The position numbers and the translations under genes were made by a program. The notes beneath the pieces are model-generated. The model was given only the letters and a program-made list of their open reading frames with translations, made no database searches and had not been told where the DNA came from. DNA of 64,000 bases from JAVVEG01 sp041751425 (lineage in GTDB: Bacteria > Pseudomonadota > Gammaproteobacteria > Pseudomonadales > Pseudohongiellaceae): NCBI GenBank assembly GCA_041751425.1, contig JBGSXL010000019.1, positions 1-64,000 of the forward strand, read 5' to 3'. Positions 34,469 through 43,361 of the stretch are shown here, in pieces; the stretch's first letter is position 1, and each line of letters begins with the position of its first letter.

Positions 34469-34830
34469 TTATGCAAGGCCCGTTCTACGCGAAACAATAA
34501 CTCATCCGGTGAAAAGGGTTTGATTACGTAGTCTGTGATTCCTTGTTGCAGGGCGTCGATGACATCCTCTTCGCGCCATTGAGATGCCAATACGAGAATA
34601 GGGATATTCAGGCATGCTTCGTCCTGCTTCAGGATCTCAACGATTTCATACGCGTTTCGCCCTGGCATCTGGTAATCGAGTATGAGCAGATCTGGCGGTG
34701 ATGCCAGAATCTGCGTGAGGGCTTCCTCGCCATCGGTTGAGCTGCACACGGTATACCGTTTACGTTCGAGTCTAAACCGTAGCAAATCAATCAGCAGAGG
34801 ATCGTCATCAGCAATGTAAATGGTAGTCAT
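34465..34830 (-). CDS. Stand-alone response-regulator receiver protein
   Basis: This 121-aa protein is a single CheY-like receiver domain without output domain. The acidic cluster D8-D9-D10, the phospho-acceptor D52 (LLILDYQMPG) and K104 (VIKPF) are present. The usual Thr/Ser switch position reads Ala82 followed by Ser83 (VLASQ), which may alter signalling. No histidine kinase adjoins. As the first gene of the operon with the barrel, HEAT and synthase genes, it may control polymer production by protein contact, perhaps with the HEAT scaffold (inference). Confidence 0.92.
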   Translation of the reverse strand: MTTIYIADDDPLLIDLLRFRLERKRYTVCSSTDGEEALTQILASPPDLLILDYQMPGRNAYEIVEILKQDEACLNIPILVLASQWREEDVIDALQQGITDYVIKPFSPDELLFRVERALHK

Positions 34831-34916
34831 GAGTTTTAACCTGTTCTTAAATATCTTCGATTACCGATTATAAAAGAACAGAAAGAACTATTGGTACTTC
34901 CAAAACAAAGTTGAGA

Positions 34917-36086
34917 TCACTGTTCTTCCACATGCACGGTTTGCCATCCCCCGGAGCGGACTTGAGAGATTACAATGCCACTGGTGGCCGCGTGTTTATC
35001 TGAAGACATCAATACATCAACGCCAGTTACAGGGTCGTGATAGTTGAGTGTCTCCATGCCGGCCAGAAAACTTTCCAGCGTTAAGTCGGGGCCTGCTGCT
35101 TCGAGGCCACGGATAAGGGCTTCGGTGCCAATCCGTCCAAGTACGGCACCAGTGCTTGGGAATTCATTGTACGCGCTTTGATACGCATTGATCCACGCTG
35201 TTGTTTCCGGGTTATCGCGTCTTTCTTCGATATCAGGCCATGCAGAACCGCCGTACATGCCTTCTGTAACTCCACCCGGTGCTTGCGCGATAACGGTGTG
35301 AAATCCAGCCTGAGAGACGATGAACCGAACATCATCCCAACCCATATCACGCGCAGTGGAAGCGATTGTCATGATAGGGCGCACTGCAACCGCCAGCGCA
35401 ATCAGTTCACAATTGGCTGCACGCAAACGTGAGAGGGCACCTGTAAAATCGCTCTCATCCTGACGGTGCGAAGTGGATTCTGCCAGAGTCAGAGCAGGAT
35501 TTCTGACGGTTGCGTCTTGTACTGCGCGATTAACTTCCTCACCGAAATCCGAAGGGATATACATGACACACAAATTTTGTATGTCGTGCTCTGCGACCAG
35601 ATAGTCAATGCCTGCAGTGATTGCTTGATAGTAGTCAGCACCAAAAGTGAAGCGACGAGAGAAGTCTCCTTCAGTCAACATCTGACCGGACAACGCCAAC
35701 GGCATAATACTTGGTACTTCATTGCGATCCATCAGCGGAAAGGAGGCCAGATTGTGTGGTGTTCCCAGGCTGAGCAACATCGCGAATACATTATCGTTCT
35801 GCACCAGCTTGTTGTTGTTTTGAACGGCACGTGGCACCTGATAGGCGTGATCTTCAACAATATAACGGATAGTGCGGCCATGAATACCGCCATTGCTGTT
35901 GATCTCATTAAACATCATCTGCGCTGCACGTGACGCCGGAACCGAGAATGTGGCAAATGGCCCAGACATGTCGTGATTGCCACCGATAATAATTTCAGTA
36001 TCTGTGACACCACGCACCTGTTGTTCTTCGGAGCCACCACAGGCGACCAGCAATCCTGCCATCAATAGACCTGTCAGTTTCTTCAT
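34917..36086 (-). CDS. ABC transporter substrate-binding lipoprotein, branched-chain amino acid type
   Basis: From ATG 36086 (GGGAGG site) the protein has 389 aa. The lipobox is LLVAC. The periplasmic-binding fold type I is recognisable: IIIGGNHDMSGPFA, MMFNEINSNGGIHGRTIRYI, FPLMDRNEVPSIMPLA and VMYIPSDFGEEV. This LivK-like group binds amino acids but also aromatic acids, urea or amides. It is the last gene of the importer operon, 49 bp after the acyl-CoA ligase gene. Confidence 0.92.
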   Translation of the reverse strand: MKKLTGLLMAGLLVACGGSEEQQVRGVTDTEIIIGGNHDMSGPFATFSVPASRAAQMMFNEINSNGGIHGRTIRYIVEDHAYQVPRAVQNNNKLVQNDNVFAMLLSLGTPHNLASFPLMDRNEVPSIMPLALSGQMLTEGDFSRRFTFGADYYQAITAGIDYLVAEHDIQNLCVMYIPSDFGEEVNRAVQDATVRNPALTLAESTSHRQDESDFTGALSRLRAANCELIALAVAVRPIMTIASTARDMGWDDVRFIVSQAGFHTVIAQAPGGVTEGMYGGSAWPDIEERRDNPETTAWINAYQSAYNEFPSTGAVLGRIGTEALIRGLEAAGPDLTLESFLAGMETLNYHDPVTGVDVLMSSDKHAATSGIVISQVRSGGWQTVHVEEQ

Positions 36087-36135
36087 AGTAACCTCCCGCG
36101 GCCACAACCGCGTCATTAGTGCTTGAATAGTGCGT

Positions 36136-37956
36136 TCAATACATTGAGTCGATGAGATGTTTGTGTTTCTGTTCCACCAGCGAGCGCTTCAGCTTCATGG
36201 TGGCGGTCAGTTCTTCGTCTTCTGCTGTTAATAAAACGTCTATCAAGCGGAAATATTTAATCTGTTCTACCTGAGCGAATGCTTTATTGGTTTCGGTAAT
36301 CACACCCTCGATCAGTTCCACGATTTCCTGTGCGCGACACAGCGATGTGAAGTCGGAGAAGTGTACCTGTTGGTCTTGGGCGAACTTCTCTACATTCTCC
36401 TGATCAATCATGATCAAGCATGTCAGGTATTTGCGTTTGTCGCCAATGACCACTGCATCAGAAACGTATTGCGAAAACTTGAGTCGACTCTCAATCTCGG
36501 CTGGCGTGATGTTTTTGCCACCTGCTGTGATGATGATGTCTTTGATACGACCGGTGATGGTCAACATTTCATTTTCCAGTCGTCCGGTATCGCCTGTGTG
36601 CAGCCAGCCATCGCGAATATCTTCAGCGGTTTTTTCCGGCTTGCGCCAGTACCCGGCAAACACATGGCCGCCCCGGACTACAATTTCACCCTCGTCGGAT
36701 ATGCGAACCTGTGTTCCCGGCAAGGGGTGGCCAACAGTCCCGATTTGTTGGCGCTCTAGTGTGTTCAGGGAAATGATGCCTGAGCTTTCGGTCATGCCAT
36801 AACCTTCAAACAACGGCACGCCAATAGCCTGAAACCATTTAATCAGCTCAGGTGCAATGGGTGCTGCTCCAGTAGTGGCCCGACGAATATTGGCCATACC
36901 GATCAGGTCGCGAATATTACGCAGCACCAATAAATTCCAGACATGGAAGTTAAGGCGTGTCAGCCAGGAAGGGGAATCCGTTGCTTGCATCGCGTGACCG
37001 GCAGCTACAGCTCTGTCAAACGCCCAACGGCCGAACGCGGTGGCATCGCTGCGTTGGTTGCGCAGGCTGCTGTAAATCTTCTCCCACAAGCGAGGAACGG
37101 CTGTAAACGTGTGCGGAGAGACTTCACGCAAATTATCAAACACAGTTTCTGGACTTTCAGCGAAATTCACGGTACTGCCTTTTTGAATGGGAATCTCTAC
37201 CGAGATGAGCCGCTCAAGAATATGGCAGAGTGGCAGGAAGCACAGTTGCTGGTCGCTTGCGCTCACATCCAGCATTGCCTCAATGGCGCGCAGCTGAAAC
37301 AAAATATTGCCATGTGTGATCATCGCGCCTTTGGGCGCACCTGTGGTGCCTGAGGTGTAGATCAGCATCCGCACTTCATCAGGTTGCGATTTTGTGATCT
37401 CGGCACTGAACAATTCTTCCGCATCGTCCGTGTTACCAGATGCATAGAGTTGGTCCAGGAACATCACCATTGGATCTTCAAAGTCACGCAGCCCTTTCTT
37501 ATCAAACACGATCACTTTCTTAAGTGATGGCACTTGGTCGCGAATTTCCAGATATTTGTCCAGTTGTTCATCGTCTTCCAGAAACAGAAAGCGGGTCTGG
37601 CTGTCGTTAATCAGATAGGCAAGTTGCACTGCGCTGTCAGTGGTATAAACGCCATTGCTGATTCCACCAGCTGAGCAGATACCCAGGTCGCAGTATAGCC
37701 ATTCTTTGTTATCCTCGCTGAGAATTGAAACCACTTCGCCGCGTTGCAGGCCCAGCTTCAGTAGCGCAACACCCACTGAGCGTGCGCGCTCATAGTACTC
37801 CTGCCAGGTATGGCTCTGCCAGATTCCCATATCCTTTTCACGATGCGCAATGTTATTGCCGCGAGCAAGACATTGCTTACGCCACAGTTTTACGATGGTG
37901 TCGCAACCGTCAATCAATGGGGTTTCTGTTTTGTTATCGTTCATAGCTTGCATCAT
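36136..37956 (-). CDS. AMP-forming long-chain acyl-CoA synthetase-like ligase
   Basis: This 606-aa ANL-superfamily enzyme has the AMP-binding P-loop motif YTSGTTGAPKGAM. It also has the A5 region GYGMTESSG, the hinge HTGDTGRLE, and GRIKDIIITAGGKNI near the C-terminus. It adenylates a carboxylic acid and forms its CoA thioester. The first ATG overlaps the livF stop (TGATG). Embedding between ATPase and binding-protein genes suggests it activates the acid that the transporter imports (inference). Such operons are recurrent in proteobacteria. Confidence 0.92.
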   Translation of the reverse strand: MMQAMNDNKTETPLIDGCDTIVKLWRKQCLARGNNIAHREKDMGIWQSHTWQEYYERARSVGVALLKLGLQRGEVVSILSEDNKEWLYCDLGICSAGGISNGVYTTDSAVQLAYLINDSQTRFLFLEDDEQLDKYLEIRDQVPSLKKVIVFDKKGLRDFEDPMVMFLDQLYASGNTDDAEELFSAEITKSQPDEVRMLIYTSGTTGAPKGAMITHGNILFQLRAIEAMLDVSASDQQLCFLPLCHILERLISVEIPIQKGSTVNFAESPETVFDNLREVSPHTFTAVPRLWEKIYSSLRNQRSDATAFGRWAFDRAVAAGHAMQATDSPSWLTRLNFHVWNLLVLRNIRDLIGMANIRRATTGAAPIAPELIKWFQAIGVPLFEGYGMTESSGIISLNTLERQQIGTVGHPLPGTQVRISDEGEIVVRGGHVFAGYWRKPEKTAEDIRDGWLHTGDTGRLENEMLTITGRIKDIIITAGGKNITPAEIESRLKFSQYVSDAVVIGDKRKYLTCLIMIDQENVEKFAQDQQVHFSDFTSLCRAQEIVELIEGVITETNKAFAQVEQIKYFRLIDVLLTAEDEELTATMKLKRSLVEQKHKHLIDSMY

Positions 37957-38726
37957 CAGCGCCAGGTCTTCTTTCTTTTCCAGCGTTTCTCACCACGGTC
38001 ACTTGACGCGCCATGGCCCAAATAGAATTCGCGTATATCATCAGAATTAAGTAGCTTCTCGGCAGAGCCGGCCATCACGATGCGGCCTATCTCCAGTACG
38101 TAACCAAAGTCGGCCGCCTGCAAAGCAACCTGTGCGTTCTGCTCCACCAACAGAATGGTAACGCCTTGCTCCTTGTTGAGTCGTCTGACAATGGTGAAGA
38201 TTTCCTGCACCAACAGAGGCGACAGTCCCAGAGAAGGCTCATCCAACAACATCAGTGAGGGGCGTGACATCAAACCGCGACCGATGGACAACATTTGTTG
38301 CTGACCTCCGGAAAGTGTGCCGGCTGTCTGCTTGTGGCGTTCCTTCAGCACAGGGAAATAGTCGTAAACCATTTCTGTATCGCGTGCAATTTCTGCTTTG
38401 TCACGCCGGGTGAATGCGCCCATGGCAAGGTTTTCTGCAACGCTCAGAAACGGAAATACCTCGCGGCCTTCGGGTACGTGCGACAAGCCTTTTTTTACCA
38501 GTTGATCGGGTTCGTGGCCATCAATGCGCTCGCCATGCAGATAAATTACGCCTTTATGCGGCGCCAAAGCGCCGGAGACGGTTTTCATCAATGTGGTCTT
38601 GCCAGCACCATTGGCACCGAGGATAGTGACGATCTTGCCTTCGGGCACTTCTATAGACACACCGCGCAATGCCATGACCGGGCCATAGAAGGTTTCCAGG
38701 TTACGCACATCCAGAATGATGCTCAT
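37956..38726 (-). CDS. livF: ABC transporter ATP-binding protein, LivF type
   Basis: This 256-aa ATPase has Walker A GANGAGKTT, signature LSGGQQQ, Walker B LMLLDEP and the H-loop region ILLVEQN. It pairs with the LivG-type ATPase encoded just upstream with a 4-bp overlap. It powers import through the LivH/LivM permeases. The C-terminal tail is basic (KRWKRKKTWR), which is unusual. The symbol gives the family; the substrate need not be a branched-chain amino acid. Confidence 0.92.
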   Translation of the reverse strand: MSIILDVRNLETFYGPVMALRGVSIEVPEGKIVTILGANGAGKTTLMKTVSGALAPHKGVIYLHGERIDGHEPDQLVKKGLSHVPEGREVFPFLSVAENLAMGAFTRRDKAEIARDTEMVYDYFPVLKERHKQTAGTLSGGQQQMLSIGRGLMSRPSLMLLDEPSLGLSPLLVQEIFTIVRRLNKEQGVTILLVEQNAQVALQAADFGYVLEIGRIVMAGSAEKLLNSDDIREFYLGHGASSDRGEKRWKRKKTWR

Positions 38727-39493
38727 GGCACCTCCTGTGTGCCCAGATAGGCTTCGATAACTTTAGGATCGGCCTGCACTTCGGCGGCCGTGCCCATCGC
38801 CAATGGCTTGCCTTCAGCAACTGCCAATACGCGATTGGAAACACGTGAGACCAGGCTCATGTCATGCTCTACCATTAGCACAGTCAAGCCTAAATCTTTT
38901 TGCATGTCTTCTATCGACCATGCCATGTCCTGTGTTTCTTCCACGCTCAAACCGGAAGCGGGTTCATCCAGCAGTATCAATCGTGGTTCTGAAGCAAGAG
39001 CCCGGGCAATTTCTACCAGTTTACGAATCCCGTAGGGCAGACCAGCAATCAATTTGTCGCGATACGCTGCCAGTTCCAGAAAATCGATAACTTCCTCGAC
39101 AATGCGCCGATGCTCACGCTCCGAACGGCGCACTTTAGGAAAAAATAACATATCTTCGTACCAGCGCGTACCGCGACGTGAATGGCGACCGATCAATAGA
39201 TTCTGCAGTACGGTAGAGTGGTCGAACAACTCTATATTCTGGAAGGTGCGCGCAATACCGAGAGCCGCAATTTCGTGTGCAGGCAAACGAGTAATGTCTT
39301 TGCCATCGAACAAAATTTTGCCACCAGAGGGTTCATATAAACGGCTGATCAAATTGAATATGGTTGATTTACCCGCGCCATTGGGTCCGACAATGGTAAA
39401 CACTTCGCCGGGCTCGACGCTGAAGCTGACATTGTCTACAGCCTTCACGCCACCAAAAGCGATAGAGAGCGACTCGACCTGCAGCAGACTCAT
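38723..39493 (-). CDS. livG: ABC transporter ATP-binding protein, LivG type
   Basis: This 256-aa ATPase has Walker A GPNGAGKST, the LivG-type signature LPYGIRK in place of LSGGQ, Walker B LILLDEP, and VLMVEHDMSLV. The LivG C-terminal extension (EGKPLAMGTAAEVQADPKV) is present. It overlaps livM by 4 bp upstream and livF by 4 bp downstream, so translation is tightly coupled. Confidence 0.92.
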   Translation of the reverse strand: MSLLQVESLSIAFGGVKAVDNVSFSVEPGEVFTIVGPNGAGKSTIFNLISRLYEPSGGKILFDGKDITRLPAHEIAALGIARTFQNIELFDHSTVLQNLLIGRHSRRGTRWYEDMLFFPKVRRSEREHRRIVEEVIDFLELAAYRDKLIAGLPYGIRKLVEIARALASEPRLILLDEPASGLSVEETQDMAWSIEDMQKDLGLTVLMVEHDMSLVSRVSNRVLAVAEGKPLAMGTAAEVQADPKVIEAYLGTQEVP

Positions 39494-40587
39494 CGCATGC
39501 GCTCCGTCTTCAAATAAGTGCGGGTGCGACGGAACATGCCCTTTCTATACAGCGGAAACAACTCCAACCATGTACGCAGACGTAACCATAAACCGTAAAG
39601 GCCGCGTGGTTCGTAAATGATCATCAATAGAATAATCAAAGCAAACACAGCGGTATCCATGCCTGGGTACGCAGCCAGGCTGATAGGCGTACTGGTGTTG
39701 ATGAATTCACGGAAGATGGAAATCGATTGTGGCAACAGCACAACAACGAAGGCGCCGAAGAAGGCTCCATGAATAGAGCCAAGTCCGCCAATCACAACTT
39801 GCAAAAGCAATGTGATGGAGATCAACACAAGAAAGCTTTCGTAATTTACTGCCTGCGCCAGATGCGCGTATAACGCGCCAGCCAGTCCGGTTATAGCGCA
39901 AGAGAGCGCGAATGCGATGGTCTTGGTGCTCGCCACATTGATGCCGAGTGCGCGGGCAGAAACCTCACTGTCGCGTACTGCCAGAAACGAGCGTCCCGTG
40001 GGAGAGCGCAGCAGATTGACATAACAAAGCGTGACCAGAACCAACACCGTCAGGCACAGATAGTAAAATGCGATAGGCGTACCGTAGCGGTCAATTTGAA
40101 AACCGAAAAACTGGATCGCGGGTGCAAATAATCCTGCAACTCCACCGGTGATAGGTTGGGCAACGATCGCGATATCTTCGATGATGATGCTCAATGCCAG
40201 CGTGGCGATCGCAAGATAGATGCCGCTCATGCGACCAAGGGGGCGAGCAATCAACGCACCTGCAACGCCGCTTATCAGCCCGCTGGCCAAAAGGGCGGGT
40301 ACAAAGTGCCAGCCACGGATCATTAATGCCAGATGGGCAAAAGCCCCTATCGCCATAAAAGCCGCGTGACCCAGACTAACCTGCCCGGTATGGCCGGCAA
40401 TCAGCATCAGGCCCAGACCGGCAAGTGACCAGATGACGACGGATGTCAGCTCGCCGATGTAATAGTTGCCGATCAACCATGGCAGCAGCAGCGCAAGCAC
40501 CAAAAGTGCTGCGTATTTGAGTAGATGCCGGCGATCTTCAAACAGATTGATATCGTCGTCGTAGCTGTTTTTGAACAATATGCGCAT
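39490..40587 (-). CDS. livM: ABC transporter permease, LivM type
   Basis: This 365-aa inner-membrane permease has about 9-10 hydrophobic segments. The LivM pattern AGHTGQVSLGHAAFMAIGAF is near residue 65. The EAA-like coupling segment AVRDSEVSARALGIN lies about residue 205, and GGLGSIHGAFFGAFVVVLLP follows. The C-terminus is a basic cytoplasmic tail. It lies 6 bp after livH and overlaps livG. Confidence 0.92.
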   Translation of the reverse strand: MRILFKNSYDDDINLFEDRRHLLKYAALLVLALLLPWLIGNYYIGELTSVVIWSLAGLGLMLIAGHTGQVSLGHAAFMAIGAFAHLALMIRGWHFVPALLASGLISGVAGALIARPLGRMSGIYLAIATLALSIIIEDIAIVAQPITGGVAGLFAPAIQFFGFQIDRYGTPIAFYYLCLTVLVLVTLCYVNLLRSPTGRSFLAVRDSEVSARALGINVASTKTIAFALSCAITGLAGALYAHLAQAVNYESFLVLISITLLLQVVIGGLGSIHGAFFGAFVVVLLPQSISIFREFINTSTPISLAAYPGMDTAVFALIILLMIIYEPRGLYGLWLRLRTWLELFPLYRKGMFRRTRTYLKTERMR

Positions 40588-40593
40588 GGTCGT

Positions 40594-41472
40594 CTATACC
40601 TTTTTCTGGCTGATCTGGGCGAACAGACCGCCGGGTCGCAGAATCAGCACTAACAGCATCAGCACATAAGGCGCCACAGGTCCCAGCCCGGATGGCAGGT
40701 AACGGCCTGCGAAAGGTTCTACGATTCCCACCAACAGACCACCCGCCAGCGCGCCGGGCAGTGAACCGAGCCCTCCGATGACAGCGGCAGCAAAGGCCTT
40801 GATACCGAATACCAGTCCAACAGACGGTTCTACGGCGCCCTTGGCTGCAAACAGCACACCAGCGATGGCGGCCACAACACCGGAGAGTCCCCAGACGATG
40901 GCGTTTACGCGTTTTACAGGGATGCCCATATAGTAGGCGGCCATCTGGTTCTGGCTGCTGGCCTGCATGGCCACCCCCAGACGCGTGTGTGCGAAAAAGA
41001 AGTACAAAGCGGAGGTCAGCAGGACGGTCGCAAATATAATAACGGCATCAACCAATGGAATGACAAGTCCACCGAAGCCTAGCGTGCGGCCAGCGAAAGG
41101 CGATTGCAGCGATACGGGATCATGACCCCAGATGACGCCAGCCACGAAACGCATCAGGAAGCCCAGAGCTATGGTCAGGATCACCATGGCAAATTGTGGT
41201 TGGCCAAATATGCCCCGCAATACCAGCCTGTCGAGAAGATAGCCGAATACGCCCATGACCACAGCGGCGCAGATCAGTCCTAGCAGAAATGGAAAATCCA
41301 TATAGTTGGTATTGATGAAAGTGATACCAAGAAAAGCGCCGAGCATCAGCATATCGCCCTGGGCGAAGTTGACTGCTTCGGATGCCTTGTAAATCAATAC
41401 AAAGCCCAGCGCCAATAAACCGTAGATGCAACCGTTAGCAATACCACTGACGAGAAGTTGAGCGATATCCAT
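40594..41472 (-). CDS. livH: ABC transporter permease, LivH type
   Basis: The 292-aa permease starts at ATG 41472 (a TTG just before it is also in frame). LivH features are ASEAVNFAQGDMLMLGAFLG, MQASSQNQMAAYYMGI as coupling segment and GGLGSLPGALAGGLLVGIVE. It is the first gene of the operon livH-livM-livG-livF-ligase-binding protein. The 58-bp palindrome lies about 85 bp upstream of its start. Confidence 0.92.
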   Translation of the reverse strand: MDIAQLLVSGIANGCIYGLLALGFVLIYKASEAVNFAQGDMLMLGAFLGITFINTNYMDFPFLLGLICAAVVMGVFGYLLDRLVLRGIFGQPQFAMVILTIALGFLMRFVAGVIWGHDPVSLQSPFAGRTLGFGGLVIPLVDAVIIFATVLLTSALYFFFAHTRLGVAMQASSQNQMAAYYMGIPVKRVNAIVWGLSGVVAAIAGVLFAAKGAVEPSVGLVFGIKAFAAAVIGGLGSLPGALAGGLLVGIVEPFAGRYLPSGLGPVAPYVLMLLVLILRPGGLFAQISQKKV

Positions 41473-41557
41473 CAAATCTGACCTGTTATTATTTGCGGTA
41501 CAACACTACCGGTAAATGCAAACAGGTTTCAAGTGAAATCGATCCGATCGCAGCACC

Positions 41558-41615
41558 AATAAATAGGGTCAGAGTAAAAATACAGTACTGTATTTTTACT
41601 CTGACCCTATTTATT
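41558..41615. repeat. Perfect 58-bp palindrome without spacer
   Basis: Two 29-bp arms (41558-41586 and 41587-41615) are exact reverse complements with no loop bases. The outer part reads AATAAATAGGGTCAGAGT and the centre TACAGTACTGTA. It lies between the divergent livH and CDGSH-fusion genes. It contains no coding frame of note. Motifs of the GGGTCAGAGT kind are known to me as dispersed sequences in gammaproteobacterial genomes, so a REP/MITE-like mobile palindrome is likely. It could also act as a hairpin terminator in both directions. Confidence 0.9.
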
Positions 41616-41654
41616 CTGTTTATTGCTGACAATGAATCCATCAGGAGGTAAACA

Positions 41655-43196
41655 ATGCCCCAGCCAGTAATAGCCAACAACAAGCCGATAAAGATAGATA
41701 TCAAACAAGGCGAGGAACATTACTTTTGTGTCTGCGGGCGCTCGCAAAGTCAGCCGTTCTGTGATGGTTCACATAAGGGGACATCTTTCAAACCGCAACG
41801 ATTCGTAGCGGAGGAAACTGGTGAAGCCTATTTGTGTCAATGCAAACATAGTGGCAACCTCCCTTATTGTGACGGTACTCATAAAGGTTTTACTGCCGAT
41901 CAGGTAGGTAAGGAAGGCCCGGGCATTAAACAGAACAACGAAGGTTTACCAACACCGAAAGCAACCCCGGAAGAGCCCACTGTTGAGTTTATTCATCAGC
42001 TGGCAAAAGAGGGTTTGACGAGCATGGGGCACCATGGGCCCATGGTGTCCATGGGAGTGCCACGCAGCGAATTGCCACATTGGGACGATCTGCAGATTAT
42101 GGTCGCCCAGATGGCCACCAAACCCCTGATGGAAGACGCTTCAGTCGCTACTCAGCTGGTTATTGGGCCTGAAGCGAAAAAGCCTTTGGTGTTAGAAATT
42201 CCTCTGTTTGTTTCGGATATGAGCTTTGGGGCGCTGTCAGAAGAAGCCAAAATAGCGCTTGCCAGAGGTGCGGAGCTGGCCGGCACAGGCATTTGTTCAG
42301 GCGAAGGGGGCATGTTGCCCGAGGAGCAGGCGGAGAACTCGCGCTATTTTTATGAGCTGGCCAGTGCGCGGTTTGGTTATACAGAGGATTTACTGACCAG
42401 AGTGCAGTCTTTTCATTTCAAAGGCGGCCAGGGTGCTAAAACCGGTACGGGTGGACATCTGCCGGGCATCAAGAACAAAGGTAAGATCTCGTTGGTCAGA
42501 GGTATCCCGGAGGGCGAGCCAGCAATTTCGCCACCCACTTTCAGAGATCTGAGCAGTGTTACGGATTTCAGAAATTTTGCCGGTCGTGTCAGAGAGATTA
42601 CCGGCGGTATACCGGTTGGTTTTAAACTCAGCGCCAACCACATTGAGCGCGACATTCAGTTCGCTCTGGATGCCGGTGCGGACTACATCATTCTGGATGG
42701 TCGTGGTGGTGGTACAGGCGCGGCGCCAGCAATGTTTCGTGATCATATCAGCGTGCCGACTATTCCCGCGCTGGCACGAGCACGCAAATATCTGGATGAG
42801 CAAGGTGCAAGTGGTCGGGTCACACTCATTATTACCGGAGGCTTGCGTGTACCAATAGAGTTTGTCAAAGCCATGGCACTGGGTGCAGATGGTATTGCCC
42901 TTTCAAATAGTGCGATGCAAGCGATAGGCTGCGTGGGCGCGCGAATGTGTAACACGAATAATTGCCCGGCGGGTATTGCGACGCAACGGGAGGATCTGCG
43001 TAAGCGGCTCAATGTTGATGTGTCTGCGCAACGTCTACAGCGTTTTTTTGAATCGTCTGTGGAGTTAATGCAGGTGATGGCGCGGGCATGCGGGCATGAC
43101 GCACTAAGCAAATTCTCCATCGAAGACCTTGCCACTTGGCATCGCGAGATGGCGTTACTGTCAGGCGTCAGGTATTCCGGGGTGGGTCAGCCGTGA
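41655..43196 (+). CDS. Two CDGSH iron-sulfur motifs fused to a glutamate-synthase-like FMN domain
   Basis: This 513-aa protein has two CDGSH units: C25-x-C27, C36 and H40 (FCVCGRSQSQPFCDGSH) and C61-x-C63, C72 and H76 (CQCKHSGNLPYCDGTH). Each should hold a 2Fe-2S cluster. Residues 110-510 match the synthase domain of glutamate synthase. It shows GRGGGTGAAP (349-358), ITGGLRVP, and the 3Fe-4S cysteines C426, C432, C437 in GCVGARMCNTNNCPAG. The glutaminase domain and the C-terminal beta-helix of GltB are missing. A redox enzyme using FMN and several Fe-S centres is likely; glutamate synthesis itself is unproven. Confidence 0.92.
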   Translation: MPQPVIANNKPIKIDIKQGEEHYFCVCGRSQSQPFCDGSHKGTSFKPQRFVAEETGEAYLCQCKHSGNLPYCDGTHKGFTADQVGKEGPGIKQNNEGLPTPKATPEEPTVEFIHQLAKEGLTSMGHHGPMVSMGVPRSELPHWDDLQIMVAQMATKPLMEDASVATQLVIGPEAKKPLVLEIPLFVSDMSFGALSEEAKIALARGAELAGTGICSGEGGMLPEEQAENSRYFYELASARFGYTEDLLTRVQSFHFKGGQGAKTGTGGHLPGIKNKGKISLVRGIPEGEPAISPPTFRDLSSVTDFRNFAGRVREITGGIPVGFKLSANHIERDIQFALDAGADYIILDGRGGGTGAAPAMFRDHISVPTIPALARARKYLDEQGASGRVTLIITGGLRVPIEFVKAMALGADGIALSNSAMQAIGCVGARMCNTNNCPAGIATQREDLRKRLNVDVSAQRLQRFFESSVELMQVMARACGHDALSKFSIEDLATWHREMALLSGVRYSGVGQP

Positions 43197-43361
43197 TTGG
43201 TGGCAGAGCTGCAAAATGTTATGGGCCGTAGTGGCTTCTGAAACTGCGCCCATTCAGTTGAAAAATCCTTAGGCGGTACTTTGGCATGATGTGATAATCT
43301 TTACCAAGTTCCTGGTCATACGATCATTGGTCAAATAATAAATTTGAGAGGCTCGAACACT

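Noticed and set aside
41489..41704. 71-aa hydrophobic frame over the palindrome on the minus strand
   Set aside because: It runs through the perfect palindrome and antisense to the first codons of the CDGSH fusion gene, with no ribosome site.
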